Source: Hyposmocoma kahamanoa (Eukaryota > Arthropoda > Insecta > Lepidoptera > Cosmopterigidae). Taken from it: 64,000 nt of DNA. Below the pieces are notes generated by a model. That model was not told where the DNA came from, made no database searches, and saw only the letters and a program-made list of their open reading frames with translations. The stretch is from the NCBI RefSeq assembly GCF_003589595.1, contig NW_020653945.1, positions 9,943,027 through 10,007,026 of the forward strand, in the 5' to 3' direction. This document shows positions 20,235-32,360 of the stretch, piece after piece (position 1 is the stretch's first letter; every line of letters starts with the position of its first letter). Position numbers and translations under genes: made by a program.

Positions 20235-22040
20235 ACTAAATTAAAGGACTAAACTAGTTTAGCGTTTCAAAAAAGAAAGAAACATTGTGCACAATTTATC
20301 TGGTTGGTTTTGTTTCCTGTCTTAACCACGTCACATTTAATTCAGGCCTTTGACCCAGACTCCAGATGAAGAAAATTCAAAATGGCAAGCATCGTGGACC
20401 GGTTTATGCTAATTCCATATACTGGCACCGTATAATCATGAGCGGAAGAAGCGTTCACACCCAAATGTCACTTGCTCACCTTAGAACTATAATTTGATTA
20501 CAATGTTGATACTTGATTTGTTTTAGTGCAATTTGCAGATTCTCTGTCGATGCAACGCTTTTATTTAGTACGTATTTCAACATATTTAAATCATTTTTTT
20601 TTTAATAAAAATAAGCTCGCCTTTGTCCATAATCTTACCAGTTTAAAATAATTTAAGATATGAAATGTTAAAACGTATATATCATCATTCACATAAAATG
20701 CAATTCGATTAGGTATTGGATTTTAAGTGTAAAGATATATTAAATATTCTCATTGCGAATAAACACAAAGTTCCTTTGTTCCAGTATAACCTATTGTATC
20801 TACCAGTACAAACAATTGACTTATAATTCCTGCCCCGGAACAAGAGTTTTCTTTTGTAAAATAAGGTATTGTTCTGTCGTTATGCTCTATTGTATAGATT
20901 ATTTTATTTTAGGACAATCTTTTATTAAAATTGTTAATTCATAATTTTCATAAACGGCAAATTTTAGAAAAGACGTACCTGTTTTTTTATCTTATTGAAA
21001 CCAGGAACCGGAAGAGACGGTCGTTAAGAGCGTTCCAGCTCGTGCAAAATGTAAAACAAAAAGAATTTTATAACGATACAATTTGATTTTTTTATTGCGG
21101 TACAGACATTTTTGCTGATCTATTCTACCTTATTTGAATGGTATTTGAGTTCAAGTTTGCTCCGGCTAAAAAATATCAGAAAAATCAAATATATTTAAAT
21201 AATGCGCTCTTGAATTTATTTTGTTAATTTTTATAAATTCAAACGTTCAAGCGTCCTGGCTTACGACCCCCCGACCTACGTTTTGCTTCGGACTGGTCGC
21301 CGCTAGCGATGGACGTTGCGACTAGTGGACGCTAGCACTTACTTTTAGTACAGCACGGAGTTATTACTATTTAGAGCGATCCATTTAAATATTTTTATTT
21401 TTGTATGAAAGTAAAATCTGATCAATTCATGAAACAAAGTTATCATTTATGATGTTAGTAATATAGTCCTCCGATGTTGTTAGTATTTTACAAATAACCC
21501 TATATATTTAGCCTTCTTTAGAATCTATAATATATCGAAAAAAATCCGTTTATAAACTATACACTATCACAAACACCTAATTACCACACGAAAAAGTTTT
21601 GAATCCTTTGTTGCGCTTAACATCGAGGATTTAAAATGTGTCACAACTTTGTAATAAAATAATGGGTAGAAACTTCACCCCTATAATAAATTGTGACTTA
21701 AAAATTAAGTTGCCCGCATAATAGCTGCTGCGGTGGAACTTTAAGATACGCCCCGATAATTCTCCGTCGTCCGTGAAAATCTTTGTAAATCCTTTTGCAA
21801 TTTATTGTAATAAACTTCAAAATATTTAATATTTCAATTCAGGTATTCATTCTCTGTTACAACAAAAAACTTGTTTGTAACTCTATAGAGAATAGACTTG
21901 GTATTGAATAGAAATTTTTGATCTATTAATAGCTGAAAGGTTTTCTGTTTCATCCTTAAAAATAAGTTATTTACTAAGCGTATTCCGGTAACTAATATTA
22001 TAATCTTTAACAATGCGTTTAGATCTATTTTAAAATTTAT
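20235..22040. other. Intergenic, nothing recognised
   Basis: About 1.8 kb. A GC-richer piece at 21247-21345 has two gctagc-type repeats (cgctagcgatggacgttgcg, then gtggacgctagc). The frame at 20753-20944 has no domain. Confidence 0.4.
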
Positions 22041-22099
22041 CTATACTTTGTGATCGAAGATCATATCAACAAAATCAATACAGCCATCTATATCGTACT

Positions 22100-22690
22100 G
22101 TCCTAAGACCCAACAGCCACATGCTACAATGATAAAAGCGCTAAATGCCTCATCATCATCAAACTTAAGAGTTATACTCTTGTCAGTGGAGCATCTTCCG
22201 GTCATTTCTCTTATAAGCCAGCTCCTTGACCTCCTTATACGACACGACACGACACTGGCCTTTTCCTTTATATCTATGTAATTGCGCCTTGGTCGACCTC
22301 TTCCCCTTTTCCCCTCGATCTTTCCCTCCAAAATGTTCTTAAAGAAATTGTCATGTCGTATCAAATATCCAGTCATTTTCCCGCGTCTATTCTCTATAGT
22401 ATTCAGAATCGTTATTTTGTCGTTTACCATTCTCAATACTTTCTCATTGGTTTTTTCTATTCAACTTATGCCCTTCATCCTCCTCCAGCACCCCATCTCC
22501 CCTAAAGATCAACCCTATTCCTTTTAAGACATTCATCATCTGCCTTTTCTAGGTCTATAAAAGCAATATGAGTCTATGAGCCTTAAGTCCCAAATCCAAA
22601 AGTCTGTCCACACTCAATCGTAGAACGAGTGTTGCTTCTCGGGTCCCCTTGCTCTCTCTGAACGCCCAATGTGCATTAAAATATATTAAA
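22100..22690 (-). pseudogene. Non-LTR retrotransposon (RTE-like) reverse transcriptase remnant
   Basis: The minus strand keeps two parts of one ORF2. Near 22690-22540, in changing frames: KGTREATLVLRLSVDRLLDLG and then IDLEKAD, the start of the reverse transcriptase domain that normally runs FGFRxGKGTREAI...FVDLEKAFDRV. From about 22500 to 22200: EMGCWRRM, EKTNEKVLRMV, LIRHDNFFKNILEGKIEGKR and GRGRPRRNYI, the conserved C-terminal tail. The central catalytic region is deleted between them and several frameshifts are present. The open frame at 22041-22436 is the surviving C-terminal part. Non-functional. Confidence 0.85.
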
Positions 22691-22917
22691 TTTAATTACA
22701 TTCTTCGGGTCCAAGCAAGTATGCTCTTAGTTTTTCGCATAGAATGTAGATATAATGCTAAATTTTATGCGATATTTTCATTACAATCTACTCTGGGCTT
22801 TTGCGCAATCTTAAGAATAATATTGACTGGATCTGAATCACGTCACATATTATGTACATTTTGATATACACGGGACCTTAGGAGAATAACTAAGGCAATC
22901 GACTATTTTATCGAAAT

Positions 22918-22985
22918 TGTCACCCTGAAACATAATGTCCCATGTGCCTGTAATTAATTTAATTTCACCAGCACTTTCATAAACT
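22918..22985 (-). repeat. SINE-like family A fragment
   Basis: Only caccctgaaacataatgtcc...gtgcctgtaatt...tttcaccagcac remains, with a small aattaattt expansion. Confidence 0.7.
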
Positions 22986-23034
22986 TAAATAGGAGAATTA
23001 TGTCATTTATTTCAGGTATTATTTTTATGGTTAA

Positions 23035-23415
23035 AGGGGAATTATTTAGTCTTAGCATTACGCCTTCGTTTCGGACACATTCCATTGAATAAGTTTGCGT
23101 ATATGATGAAGACAGATTCACCCAACTTTACTGTATGTGACGTGAACGAAGATTTGTGTCATATACTGATGGAGTGTGAACAAAACGATTATATTAGATT
23201 TGATGTAGCTGCTATGTGTGACTAATTTAGACAAGTTGGCGGATGCAACAGCGTCCTGCCCTTTCCTCTATTAAAGGAAGCCAAGATGCCATATAGATTG
23301 GCGTAGAAAGCCTTGACGTTCAGGCAACTATAACCTGCTTCAATTCTCTCTGTACTTTATTATGTAATTATGTGTGACCTAGTCGCGTTTTGTGACAAAG
23401 CTCTTTAAATAAAAT
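23035..23415 (+). pseudogene. LINE ORF C-terminus with 3' UTR and A-rich tail
   Basis: Plus-strand reading beginning LALRLRFGHIPLNKFAYMMK, then SPNFTVCDVNEDLCHILMEC, then TAA near 23223. The RLRxGHxPLN...C..C....HxLxEC pattern is the zinc-knuckle-like tail of insect Jockey-type LINE reverse transcriptase ORFs. After the stop comes about 180 nt of 3' UTR ending ...aaagctctttaaataaaataaaaaa. The copy is 5'-truncated and inactive. Confidence 0.8.
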
Positions 23416-23419
23416 AAAA

Positions 23420-23998
23420 AATATTTTTATGACTTTCATACGTATTCATCACATACGATTTTATTATACCAAGGGTACTATTGGTCTCTAGGTATTTCGA
23501 CTTCAACTGTCTAGTACATTACGAGCTAAGACAGGGTGTAAGCGACAAAAATTATTCTAGTATACACGATCACATCAACAGAAAACAGGCCTGTAAAGGA
23601 CTTAGGATTGTTTCATTGTAGATTAAAAATTCCCTTAATAAAGTCACGCCGTTATTTCAGTGTCCTTGCGCCGTGTTGATTATGCAGGAATTTCTACAAT
23701 GTCGACAAAGAGTTTGTGAAACGTGCTTCATGTACGGCAAATATTTTTTACATATAATGTAACGGCAATAAGGCTCAAAATATTACCGATAAATTGGACA
23801 ATCGATTGCCGTAGCCTTTTTCTTATATTTTTTATTTGTTGATATTTTTTAAAACTGAATTATATTTTCTTAACACGTTACATAAGGATTGTTGTTTCAA
23901 ATAGTAGTTACTTAAAGAGCACTGACAAATGTTAATCGCCCAACTTCTTAATTGATAGAATATTTAATGAATGAGCTGCGTCTCCTTATTAAATGTGA
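23420..23998. other. AT-rich, nothing recognised
   Basis: No element boundary or coding frame seen between the LINE tail and the folded family A copy. Confidence 0.4.
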
Positions 23999-24215
23999 AC
24001 GCACGCATACCCTTATTGAAGGGTATGTGTGCGTGAAATTACAGGCACATGAAACGTATCTACTTATGTTTCAGGGAACCGGGCGCAGCGCCCCTCAAAT
24101 CTTTGCGATTTAAAGCTCCGAGTGGCAACCGGCACGCCTGTTCACAACAGTTACAGTGTTGTGAACAGGCGTGCCGGTTACCCTTTGACAGTATGATTAT
24201 GGCCCTCTTAGAGAA
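23999..24215 (+). repeat. SINE-like family A carrying two fold-backs
   Basis: The 5' part of the SINE is replaced by the inverted copy acgcacgcataccctt (23999-24014) facing aagggtatgtgtgcgt (24019-24034; one mismatch, 4-nt loop). Normal sequence then follows (gtgaaattacaggcac ... tgcgatttaaagctccgag). At 24127-24149 an inverted 23-mer is placed before its own template at 24157-24179 (perfect pairing, loop gttacag). The 3' end is lost soon after. Confidence 0.9.
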
Positions 24216-24293
24216 AAAAAAATATATAACATAAATAAATAAGCAATCTTCTGTGGAAAAATAAAATAACGCGTAATGTGTATCAGTTTTAAA

Positions 24294-24640
24294 CTAACTT
24301 TAAAAAAGGAGGAGGATTATTTCGCTATTTGTGAATCGATTTCGATGTTTTTTTTTGTTGGATATTATAAGAATGAAGAAAATGTTCCATCTCTAAGCAT
24401 GCCAAATTCGAAGAGGAATCCTGTTTATTGAAGTTCACCCACTGTCCTTCAAGCGATTTCAGTGAAACATAGATGTAATTCCAATAATAGATATACAATA
24501 GAAATAGTAAACAGATGAGAGGAACCCTCAACAATGTACAGCAGCTACCTTGTATTTGGGCTCATATTATTCATTTCGACGAGGACTTCCATTGCGAACA
24601 CAGCGAAATAAGCAAAAGCTTGAAGTGGGTGTTTTATAAA
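24294..24640 (+). repeat. Family G repeat
   Basis: Head ttaaaaaaggaggaggatt, then gtgaatcgatttcgatg, tttttttgttgga, ccatctctaagcatgcc and gaacctcaacaatgtacag-like sequence shared with 53451-53909. The accgac terminus is eroded. Confidence 0.7.
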
Positions 24641-24681
24641 AAAATTATTCCGTATAAATTGCATTTTTAAAATGGCTTGGA

Positions 24682-24832
24682 ATATCGAGTTCTTAGGTTT
24701 TCGCGATTGTTACACATAGGAAATGAAACTATTTTTCCGGATTTAAATCGCGTATATTTGTTTTTTCAAACAAACCGACGTTTCGGGCCCTTTACAGGTC
24801 CCATGGTCACGGTTGACTGAGGTGGTACAGTC
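24682..24832 (+). repeat. Family E, full-length copy
   Basis: Runs from atatcgagttcttaggtttt to ggtggtacagtc and differs at 4 of 151 positions from the copy at 26722-26872. It contains ccgacgtttcgggcccttta and ggtcacggttgactga. No ORF. Confidence 0.85.
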
Positions 24833-25330
24833 TTCAACCAGTTATGTCTAATATTAATGCAAACCACCCTATTTTTTCACTATAGTTTACAATAGTTATT
24901 AATTAAATACCTTATTTTTAATTTTACAAAGAAAACATTCCAATTTACAAATTATTAAGTTAAGTTTTACAAATTATTTTATTGAATGAATTTTTATTAA
25001 GTTTAATTTATTATTAATTATTAATAGAAATTAGAATAAACTAAAACTGGCTTGGAATCTCAATTTTTTGCAGTCAAGTCTGCATTACACCGTATCGTTA
25101 CAAAATTTTACTTATGTCACAATTTATGCTAATTATATCTATATAATTAGCATAAATCATGTCTTTTTACAAATATAGTATTACGTGAAAAATATTTTGG
25201 CCCAAAGTTCATTATAACTTGATGGTAATACCTATTAAAAAAAACCCCTCGGGTTTTATGCGCATTCTTTATAAGAGAATCTTTCGAATAAGCAGTAAGT
25301 TAAAAGGCATGACGATTAGCATTTTTATTT
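24833..25330. other. AT-rich DNA with a perfect hairpin
   Basis: 25122-25138 (atttatgctaattatat) and 25141-25157 are perfect inverted copies separated by 2 nt. Otherwise low-complexity AT-rich sequence. Confidence 0.6.
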
Positions 25331-25600
25331 TCATGATATCAAGTGACGAGATGACCAAGTCGTGTGCCTGGTGGTATGCAACACGCCTGTTCATAACGGT
25401 TACAGAGTCACTCAGAGCTTCCAATCGCAAATATCTGAGGGGTACTGCCGTCGCGCCCGTCACCCTGCGACGTAACCCTTCCTCACTCTTACCATTCAAA
25501 ACCGGAACGCAGTAATGGTCACATTACTGCTTGGCGGCGGAAATAGGTAAGGTGGCAGTATTTCCCTGGACGAACTATTTCTGAAGGAGCTCTACTGCAG
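25331..25600 (-). repeat. SINE-like family A, near full length
   Basis: Reverse reading from the eroded head gcagtagagctcc (25599) through the aataggtaaggtggcagta and gttccggttttgaatgg counterparts to the tail at 25331. The head lacks the first few bases. The minus-strand frame inside is a by-product. Confidence 0.9.
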
Positions 25601-25652
25601 GTTATAAAGAAACCTAATAGCTTCTTAATATTATGTTATCTAACTCAAACAA

Positions 25653-25687
25653 CACTTATTTTACATTAATATTATGTAAAATAAGTG
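25653..25687. repeat. Hairpin, 14-nt perfect arms
   Basis: cacttattttacat and its reverse complement around the loop taatatt, just downstream of a family A copy. Confidence 0.9.
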
Positions 25688-25689
25688 CC

Positions 25690-26720
25690 ATCTGCGGTGA
25701 TGACGATTTGTTTTGTATAATTACATTCACTCTTATATAGTTTATTTTTAAAATTTCATACCTACGGGTATTATGCACATTTTTATGTATTTTTAGAAGG
25801 AAATGAAAACTCGAACTAAAACAGGAAGTTACAAGGATGCAGGTTGATCTGAATAAATTACGCCAACAACTTTTTACAAAGTGAAATACTGTCGTTTAAG
25901 GCATCTGGTGTAATCACGTTGGTACCAGTTTACCTCAGACTGGATAGTGGGCACTGAGTGGACTGTCGATTATGTCTATTTTATATTGACCCCTGCCGAA
26001 GACCGATTTGTTTTATCATATAGTTGGAATCGGTGTAAGACGAGGGTCTTTTTATGTTGAACAGACTACTTTCGATTTCATGGCACCAGCCGACCTCGCC
26101 ACCACGCCTTGCCGTTCACATACCTTACTTGTTCGTGATCTAGCCAAACTAGTTTGCAACCACGCTGGTTATAATGAACTATATGAATTTTAAGCCATAG
26201 TGATATTAGATTGGTTGCAACAATCGATTTTTTTGAGCTTGTAATTGGTTGGTTATGAAAGTTATCCATACTGGAAATTGATTTTAATTATACGAACCGA
26301 TTTGTGTGTAATCGACATTGACGTGCCCGTATAAAGCTCGTACTTCCTCTAAAATGGTTAAAACCATCCACAAAGCTTTTCATAAAGCCAGTATTTTTGT
26401 AAAACAATAATTCTGGTAGAAATATAATTAACTTTCTTATTGTATTCGTGAACCTTTAAGCCGGCTTATGTTTTTTATTTTCCTTTTTACCTGTTACTGC
26501 CTTTTAATATACATATACCTTCAATATAAACAACAAATACTTTGAAATGTTCCTTTTTATTTATTTTTAATCAAATTTTCTTTCAAACATTACGTATTCC
26601 GCTTAACAAAGTAATGTCGATGCTGTCAATCCAAACAAGTAAAAAGGTTTATCCCTTGGATGTAGGAGAGAGGGGAGACTAATAGAGTGGAGAGGGACAT
26701 CTTGTTAAATATAAATAGAA
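25690..26720. other. Intergenic, nothing recognised
   Basis: A slightly GC-richer stretch at 25900-26160 is open in both strands for about 60 codons but shows no domain, start context or splice sites that would make a gene. Confidence 0.4.
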
Positions 26721-26721
26721 T

Positions 26722-26872
26722 ATATCGAGTTCTTAGGTTTTCACGATTGTTACACATAGGAAATGAAACCATTTTTCCGGATTTAAATCGCGTATATTTG
26801 TTTTTTCAAACAAACCGACGTTTCGAGCTCTTTACAGGTCCCATGGTCACGGTTGACTGAGGTGGTACAGTC
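26722..26872 (+). repeat. Family E, full-length copy
   Basis: Nearly identical to 24682-24832 and lies 2040 bp from it in the same orientation. Confidence 0.85.
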
Positions 26873-26879
26873 GGTTTTA

Positions 26880-27474
26880 AAAAACAGATTTTTTTTTTTA
26901 GTATAAACTGTATTTGACAATTTCAAAACCGATGGATTTGTTTACTTTAAGATGTATATAAAATAGTAATGTAAGTTATTTATAAGTATTTTGTACGTAA
27001 AAGAAAGAAACATTATTCTTGTCATATTCTAAAAACAAAATGCGCTTGCCCGCCATTTTGTCGTGCTTTTTATATTGCCTCTAACCTTGTTCCAACTGTG
27101 CAGTGCAGCCAAAAAGTAAGTAACTTGTAAACCACATTACAAATTATATGTGAGAATATTCTCTCACTCAATTCAATTGTATAATTGAACTTTAACGTAT
27201 GTATTGCTATATTTTTCTTCTTCAGTGTTATTACGATGAATACTCATGATTTCTTTAGTTCTTCGTAATGTTTTTAATAGTGAGATGGACATTCTTAAAC
27301 TGGAGGTACTTGGTCAAATACTCAGTTGTTGGCGCAGTACTATTTCAGTTTTCTAATTTGTGATTTCAGAGCAAACGAGAGTTGATATTTGAAAGTGATA
27401 TAAGTTCCATTTATCTGATGAGTTGCCAGGAATGGATGGCCCTTATTTCGTTTCTGGTTATATACTCGATGGTG
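26880..27474. other. AT-rich, nothing recognised
   Basis: Contains the small palindrome gtgagaatattctctcac (27150-27167) and no coding frame. Confidence 0.4.
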
Positions 27475-27552
27475 GGCCGTCACCCTGAGACATAAGTTGA
27501 CAAGTCCAATGTGCCTGTAATTTCACCAGCACCCTTACCCTTAAAACCGGAG
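27475..27552 (-). repeat. SINE-like family A fragment abutting family H
   Basis: ccgtcaccctgagacataag to ttaaaaccggag, then directly tagatcttgtttcgctg of family H. The junction suggests a deletion that fused two repeats. Confidence 0.75.
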
Positions 27553-27655
27553 TAGATCTTGTTTCGCTGATTCTAGATGATATGTTAATAAGTCAATTTC
27601 GCTAAAAATTATTGATATATGATTACTTTAGTTATGATAAGGAGGGTAGAACTGT
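27553..27655 (+). repeat. Family H fragment
   Basis: Matches 49430-49516 (gatctcgtttcgctgat, gatatgttaataa, caatttcgctaaaaat, ttagttatgataag) with a few changes. Confidence 0.7.
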
Positions 27656-27659
27656 TTCT

Positions 27660-28660
27660 GAATAGGTTCTGGTCAGGTGTTCAGGGTAGTGATTCGGAGT
27701 TAATTGCGTAGTTTGAGAGTACTTGGTTGTACGTCTTATTAGTATTGCTCTAAATTGTTTATTCAAAAAGATATTAGTGAATAACTTCACAAGATAACAA
27801 AGCGACAACCAAGCGGTTTCTGATGGTTAATTATTTTTCCAAGACACTAGCTCTCACGGTCTAGTGGATCGAAGTGGCGTAGATTGCAAAAAATACATAG
27901 TCACTTCTTCCATTTCAGTGTCAGGAAGAGGAATTGTGAGAAATAGCGTTGTAATGATAACAATCCGAGATCAGAATAAACAAACTTCTAGGAAATAATG
28001 CATTTTTGATGTGTAATTAGAAACCACACAGTCTCCTAAGGCGAATCTGCCTTGTGACTTTCTGTGAAACAAAGACATTTCGAATTTGAATTTATGAAAA
28101 CTTTAAAAGACTTCGTTAGTCAAAATATCTAACTCGTCAACAAATTTCATGCTTAACAACCGTTTAGATAGAACACTTTGTGAATTTCTTGATACGTCAT
28201 GGGTAAAAAACCTCGCTTAACGGGAACCCGCTGACAATGACAAGGAAATTCCTGCACCTGCCGCCTAGCCAATTATATTCGCAAATCTTCGTACTCAATA
28301 CTACATATTGTTAACGTATTTTTTGAGCAAAAATTTATAAAACTGCACGTGTTACATTTTAAAACTGGTTTTTACCTTCACAAAGCGAACCACGCATACA
28401 GTTATGTACTCTGAAAAGTCATTCTTAATTCATAACGTTTTGACTGCACTGCAATGCCTGCAATACGTAAAAATATTATAAAACAATTGTGCATTTTTAG
28501 ACGCGATTTATGCTTTCAAAGAGGGATGATTGCGTGACAGGTAAGAATACACCTTACATAGTTACATCCACGCTAACTTTTTAAAATTGAATGCATATTC
28601 CCATGGAAAAGTGCAATAATGCTGTCATGGTTACATTAGTAACACAGTTCTTTTTAAGTA
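27660..28660. other. Intergenic, nothing recognised
   Basis: AT-rich. No repeat family or coding frame identified. Confidence 0.4.
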
Positions 28661-28746
28661 TGCAGAGAAAGGGGAAGTCACGGTTAAATTTTGTTTCTTC
28701 TAAGTTTTCTTCCTCTTCAGTCTTTAGTCACCCACTGCTTAGTGAG

Positions 28747-28934
28747 TGTCATTTGCGCCATTCTCTTCGGTCTTGGACCATCCGCATCCAGATGTTTTTG
28801 GTTATTTTGACTATATTGTCCGTTCATCTAGCCTTTTGGCGGCTGACGCCTCTGGTACCGGTCATCGGACTCCATTCCAGCACTCTTTTGCTCCACTAGT
28901 CATTGGTTCCACGGCTTATGTGACCCGCCCATCG
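28747..28934 (-). pseudogene. LINE ORF2 C-terminal remnant
   Basis: The minus strand from 28934 reads RWAGHISRGTND, stop, WSKRVLEWSPMTGTRGVSRQ, KAR, stop, TDNIVKITKNIWMRMVQDRR, EWRK and then TGA near 28749. The pattern (W-W-P...RG-..R...D-I-K......-QDR-EW) is the C-terminus of a non-LTR retrotransposon ORF2. There are two in-frame stops. Plus-strand frames over the same bases (28591-28991) are shadows. The similar segments agaaaggggaagtcacgg (28664) and agaaaggggatgtcatgg (29041) on either side may be the remains of a target duplication. Confidence 0.75.
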
Positions 28935-29069
28935 CCACTTTCTTTGCGCAATAATACGCCCCACTGTTTTTTATTCTGTAGTTCAGAGTGACTTGAAAGT
29001 GTAACTTGAGTTTGTAACAATTACAGTTTTTAAAGTTTAAAAAGAAAGGGGATGTCATGGTTAGATGTT

Positions 29070-30027
29070 ACATACATTCCTAGTCAGTGGTACATATGTA
29101 GGCTAAGCAAATATTCATTGTCTCGTTGTTTGGAACACACTTCACTTTCATCTAATGCTACCAGTGCTTTCTCTTCAATCCCTATTCCCAAACACCTTGT
29201 TTAATAAATGCGAACATTTTTTTACGCCTACAGTTGAGTGTGAGGTACATTCAAACATTTGAATGTATTTATTTGTTTCTATGCTGCATTCTAAGTTTGA
29301 AACGGTAAAGCGCCTGTACCTTTCCTGTACAGTCTTCCATACTACACGTCACTGTATAATTAATAAAAGAATTATTAGGCAGTAGCATTAGAAGTCGAAA
29401 TTATAGCAACGTTTAAGTATGTAGGAGAACGGATGAACGAACGTTACCTTCGCGGATAATATCAGTTGAATATTTCATGTTCCTAGAAACCTATTCACGC
29501 ATTTACTGTGTACGGTGTTATAAAAGGGAAGTGCTTTTATTATTACCATATTTGTTGGGCAGGTGTATAATTATGTGCAAAAGGTCACGCTGGCATTCAA
29601 ATAAAAGGTTTTTTTCAATCGTCAACGTCTATTATGTTCTACGAGAGTAGTATTACACAGACAACAGCATATGTAACGTATTGATTCCGGGTCCGGGACC
29701 TTCCGTGAAGGTCCTTTGTTAATTATGTATGTTGAATGACCAACGAAATAATTGAGCAATATTAACGAAAATCTATTGAAGTAAAATTCGACATTTAAAT
29801 TAGGTCAATCAGTGGCCAATATTCCTAGAATCAAGTTGATTTTCAAATACAGGCTGACTTTTTATGCGATATTGCAGGAGGTAATCATATACATCAATAC
29901 GAACTATATCTATAGGGTTCCCCAATTCAATAAAATTAACAGTCCCTTACGTTTTGATCGTGTGCCCATAGGGTAATTTATTTGTATTGATAAGTGGAAT
30001 CAAGTACATTTAACAGAAGTAAAGATC
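29070..30027. other. Intergenic, nothing recognised
   Basis: A short hairpin ggaccttc-cgt-gaaggtcc lies at 29696-29714. No gene. Confidence 0.4.
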
Positions 30028-30211
30028 TTTGTGAAAGACTTCATCCAGGGACCGGGACCTGCGACTCTACAACTTATATCTCAGGGTGCCGAGCGCACTC
30101 AGATATTTTCGATTTAAAGTTCTGAATGGCACTGCAACTATTATGGACAGGCGTATCGCTTACCATCAGGACCACTTGTCCGTCTCGTCACTCGGTATCA
30201 TAAAAAAAATC
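30028..30211 (+). repeat. SINE-like family A with large internal deletion
   Basis: Starts tgtgaaagacttcatccagg, jumps to cttatatctcagggtg and continues to cgtctcgtcactcggtatcat followed by an A-rich tail. The region from the ttacctatttctgcc box to the acaggcacatggg box is missing. Confidence 0.85.
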
Positions 30212-30214
30212 TTA

Positions 30215-31868
30215 TAATAAAAGACAACAACAATGTATACCCAAGTAAGCGACAAAATATACATTTGTCTATTAGCAATTTGTTGCCATTACATCGATAT
30301 TTAAATCGGAGGAAATGAAAAGAGATCCCTCGTCTCTTGAATTGGATTTGACGTTAATTCAATTTTACTTTTGTACGGACACCTGCACGTCTTCCATTAA
30401 ACTTAAAATTTAAATTTAATTCTATGGCACTTACGATAAGACGCCCGAAGTGTAAAATCCAATAAGATACTGTACTCGATATAAAGAAATTGATACAAAA
30501 ACCACAAAGGTTTTATTTATCAGGTACAATTGGCAATAGGAATTCACAAAAATAAAACTACAAAAAGGAACGACAAAGATTTTCGCTTTCTTTTCGTACC
30601 ATGTGACTTTAGGGGTCGTCTCCAGAAAAGGAATATTAAACCTCGCGGCGATGTTTTTGTATGTTTACCATTATATTCGCATCAGTGTGAATAAATATTT
30701 GTTACATGATTCGTATGCAGATGTTTATGAACTTTGATACAAAATTACAAATTTATGATACATAATTTTATGCCAGACACGTTTTGATGAAAGTAAATAT
30801 TGATGAAGTAAAAAAATCAGTTTCCAAAAATGATTCTAAGAAATACGTCGCGAACTATGTCGTCGTGTCTACAGAATATTCCTCGGAATTGCATTTTTGA
30901 TCACACGCTACCAAGCACCAAAATTAATGTAGATCGTCGAAACTCTAGCGAGTCGCAAACCGAGGCAAATATGAAAATGTTTTCATATATAACATACGCT
31001 GGGTGTCTAAAGCGACATGAAAGCAATTTTGTTCTTGAAAAATTATATTTCTTATCAGAGTGAAGTTTTCAGTTTTATGGTACGTTCTTTCAATAACCTG
31101 TCTAAGCCGGTTAGCTGTTATTAGTACCTTTAGTTATTTTCATGGGGTTATGGCCTGTGATACATTGTTGTAGGGAAGAGCTGCAGACATCTAAATAATA
31201 TTTGTGCTACAAATGAGAACTGTACAGTCAGTGCTCCAAGATATCGTTCTGAGTACATAAGTGTGAAGAAAAATATTAAACAAACTTAATCCAGCTTTTG
31301 AAGTTGAATGATGAAGTTTCTTTAACACTTTTTTGTTGAATGTGTAAAATATTCTCAGAACCGAAATGTCTATTAGGGGTAAGATATCTTGGGGAACCGA
31401 CTGTACGTGCAATTTATAAGTAAGGCCGCCCCGTGATATTTTAAAGGAACGATTTAAAATTTCAAATATTTTAACTCTACCCAGTCAGTTTATATTTGAA
31501 GGTATAACGAAGTATGTCCGTAAAATGTAGCGCTATTTTTGACATTGACAAGCATAACCTTAGTCTTAGAAACACAAATAAACTTGCGACCCCTATACTC
31601 AGACTTAGTAAAGTTAGTTAAAATTGTACAAAATTTTCAGAAAAAGTCTAAGCTCATGTTAAAACGTAGTTTTAAGAAGAGCGTATTAAAAAATCAATGA
31701 TTATAGAGATAATACGAACGCGTGGTGTACTTACTATGTTTGTAATAATAAAAAAAAACATTCCTCTAAAACGTAATTTTTAATATTTAAAATTTAATTA
31801 CATACAAAAAAAATATTTTAATTTATATTCTGATTGAGCAAATAGCTATTGATAAGTAGTATGATAAA
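30215..31868. other. AT-rich intergenic DNA
   Basis: About 1.65 kb. Short frames (30830-31063, 31191-31412) lack domains. No repeats recognised. Confidence 0.4.
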
Positions 31869-31871
31869 AAT

Positions 31872-32020
31872 CTAGTTCTTAGGTTTTAGATGGTTTCACG
31901 TTGAAATTGAAACTATTTTTTTCGAATTTAAATCGCGTGTATTTGGTTTTTCAAACCAACTCGTCTTGAAAAAACAAACGCATGTGCTTTAGATCCGAAA
32001 TAATAGTTTAATTTCCAAAG
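31872..32020. repeat. Family E folded on itself
   Basis: Plus-orientation family E (ctagttcttaggtttt ... aatttaaatcgcgtgtattt, 31872-31960) is followed after about 10 nt by its own 5' half in reverse (gaaaaaacaaacgcat ... aatagtttaatttcc, 31967-32018). Arms are about 50 nt with several mismatches. Confidence 0.75.
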
Positions 32021-32360
32021 TACTATATTATCTTATAGATAAGAAAAGTTTCAGTATAATTTCTCCAGATCAACGGAGCGCCAACATATTATCATTCTAT
32101 TATGAGACAGTTTTCAAATTACGATCGTGACAATCCAGATCTTAATAATCAAATGATAAATTAATTATAAATTTCTAGCCGTAAAACTTTGCGTTGGTTT
32201 CTTGGAAATCACTTAACCGCGGGCTACAACTGCCTTCAGATACAGAGTGTCTCTTTATCATCCAAGCGTTATTTGTGAACTTTCTTTAATTTCTACAGTT
32301 TTAAATAAATCATAATCTAAAAGTAAACTGAATTTCTTGTAAAAGAAGAAGAGAAGAAAA

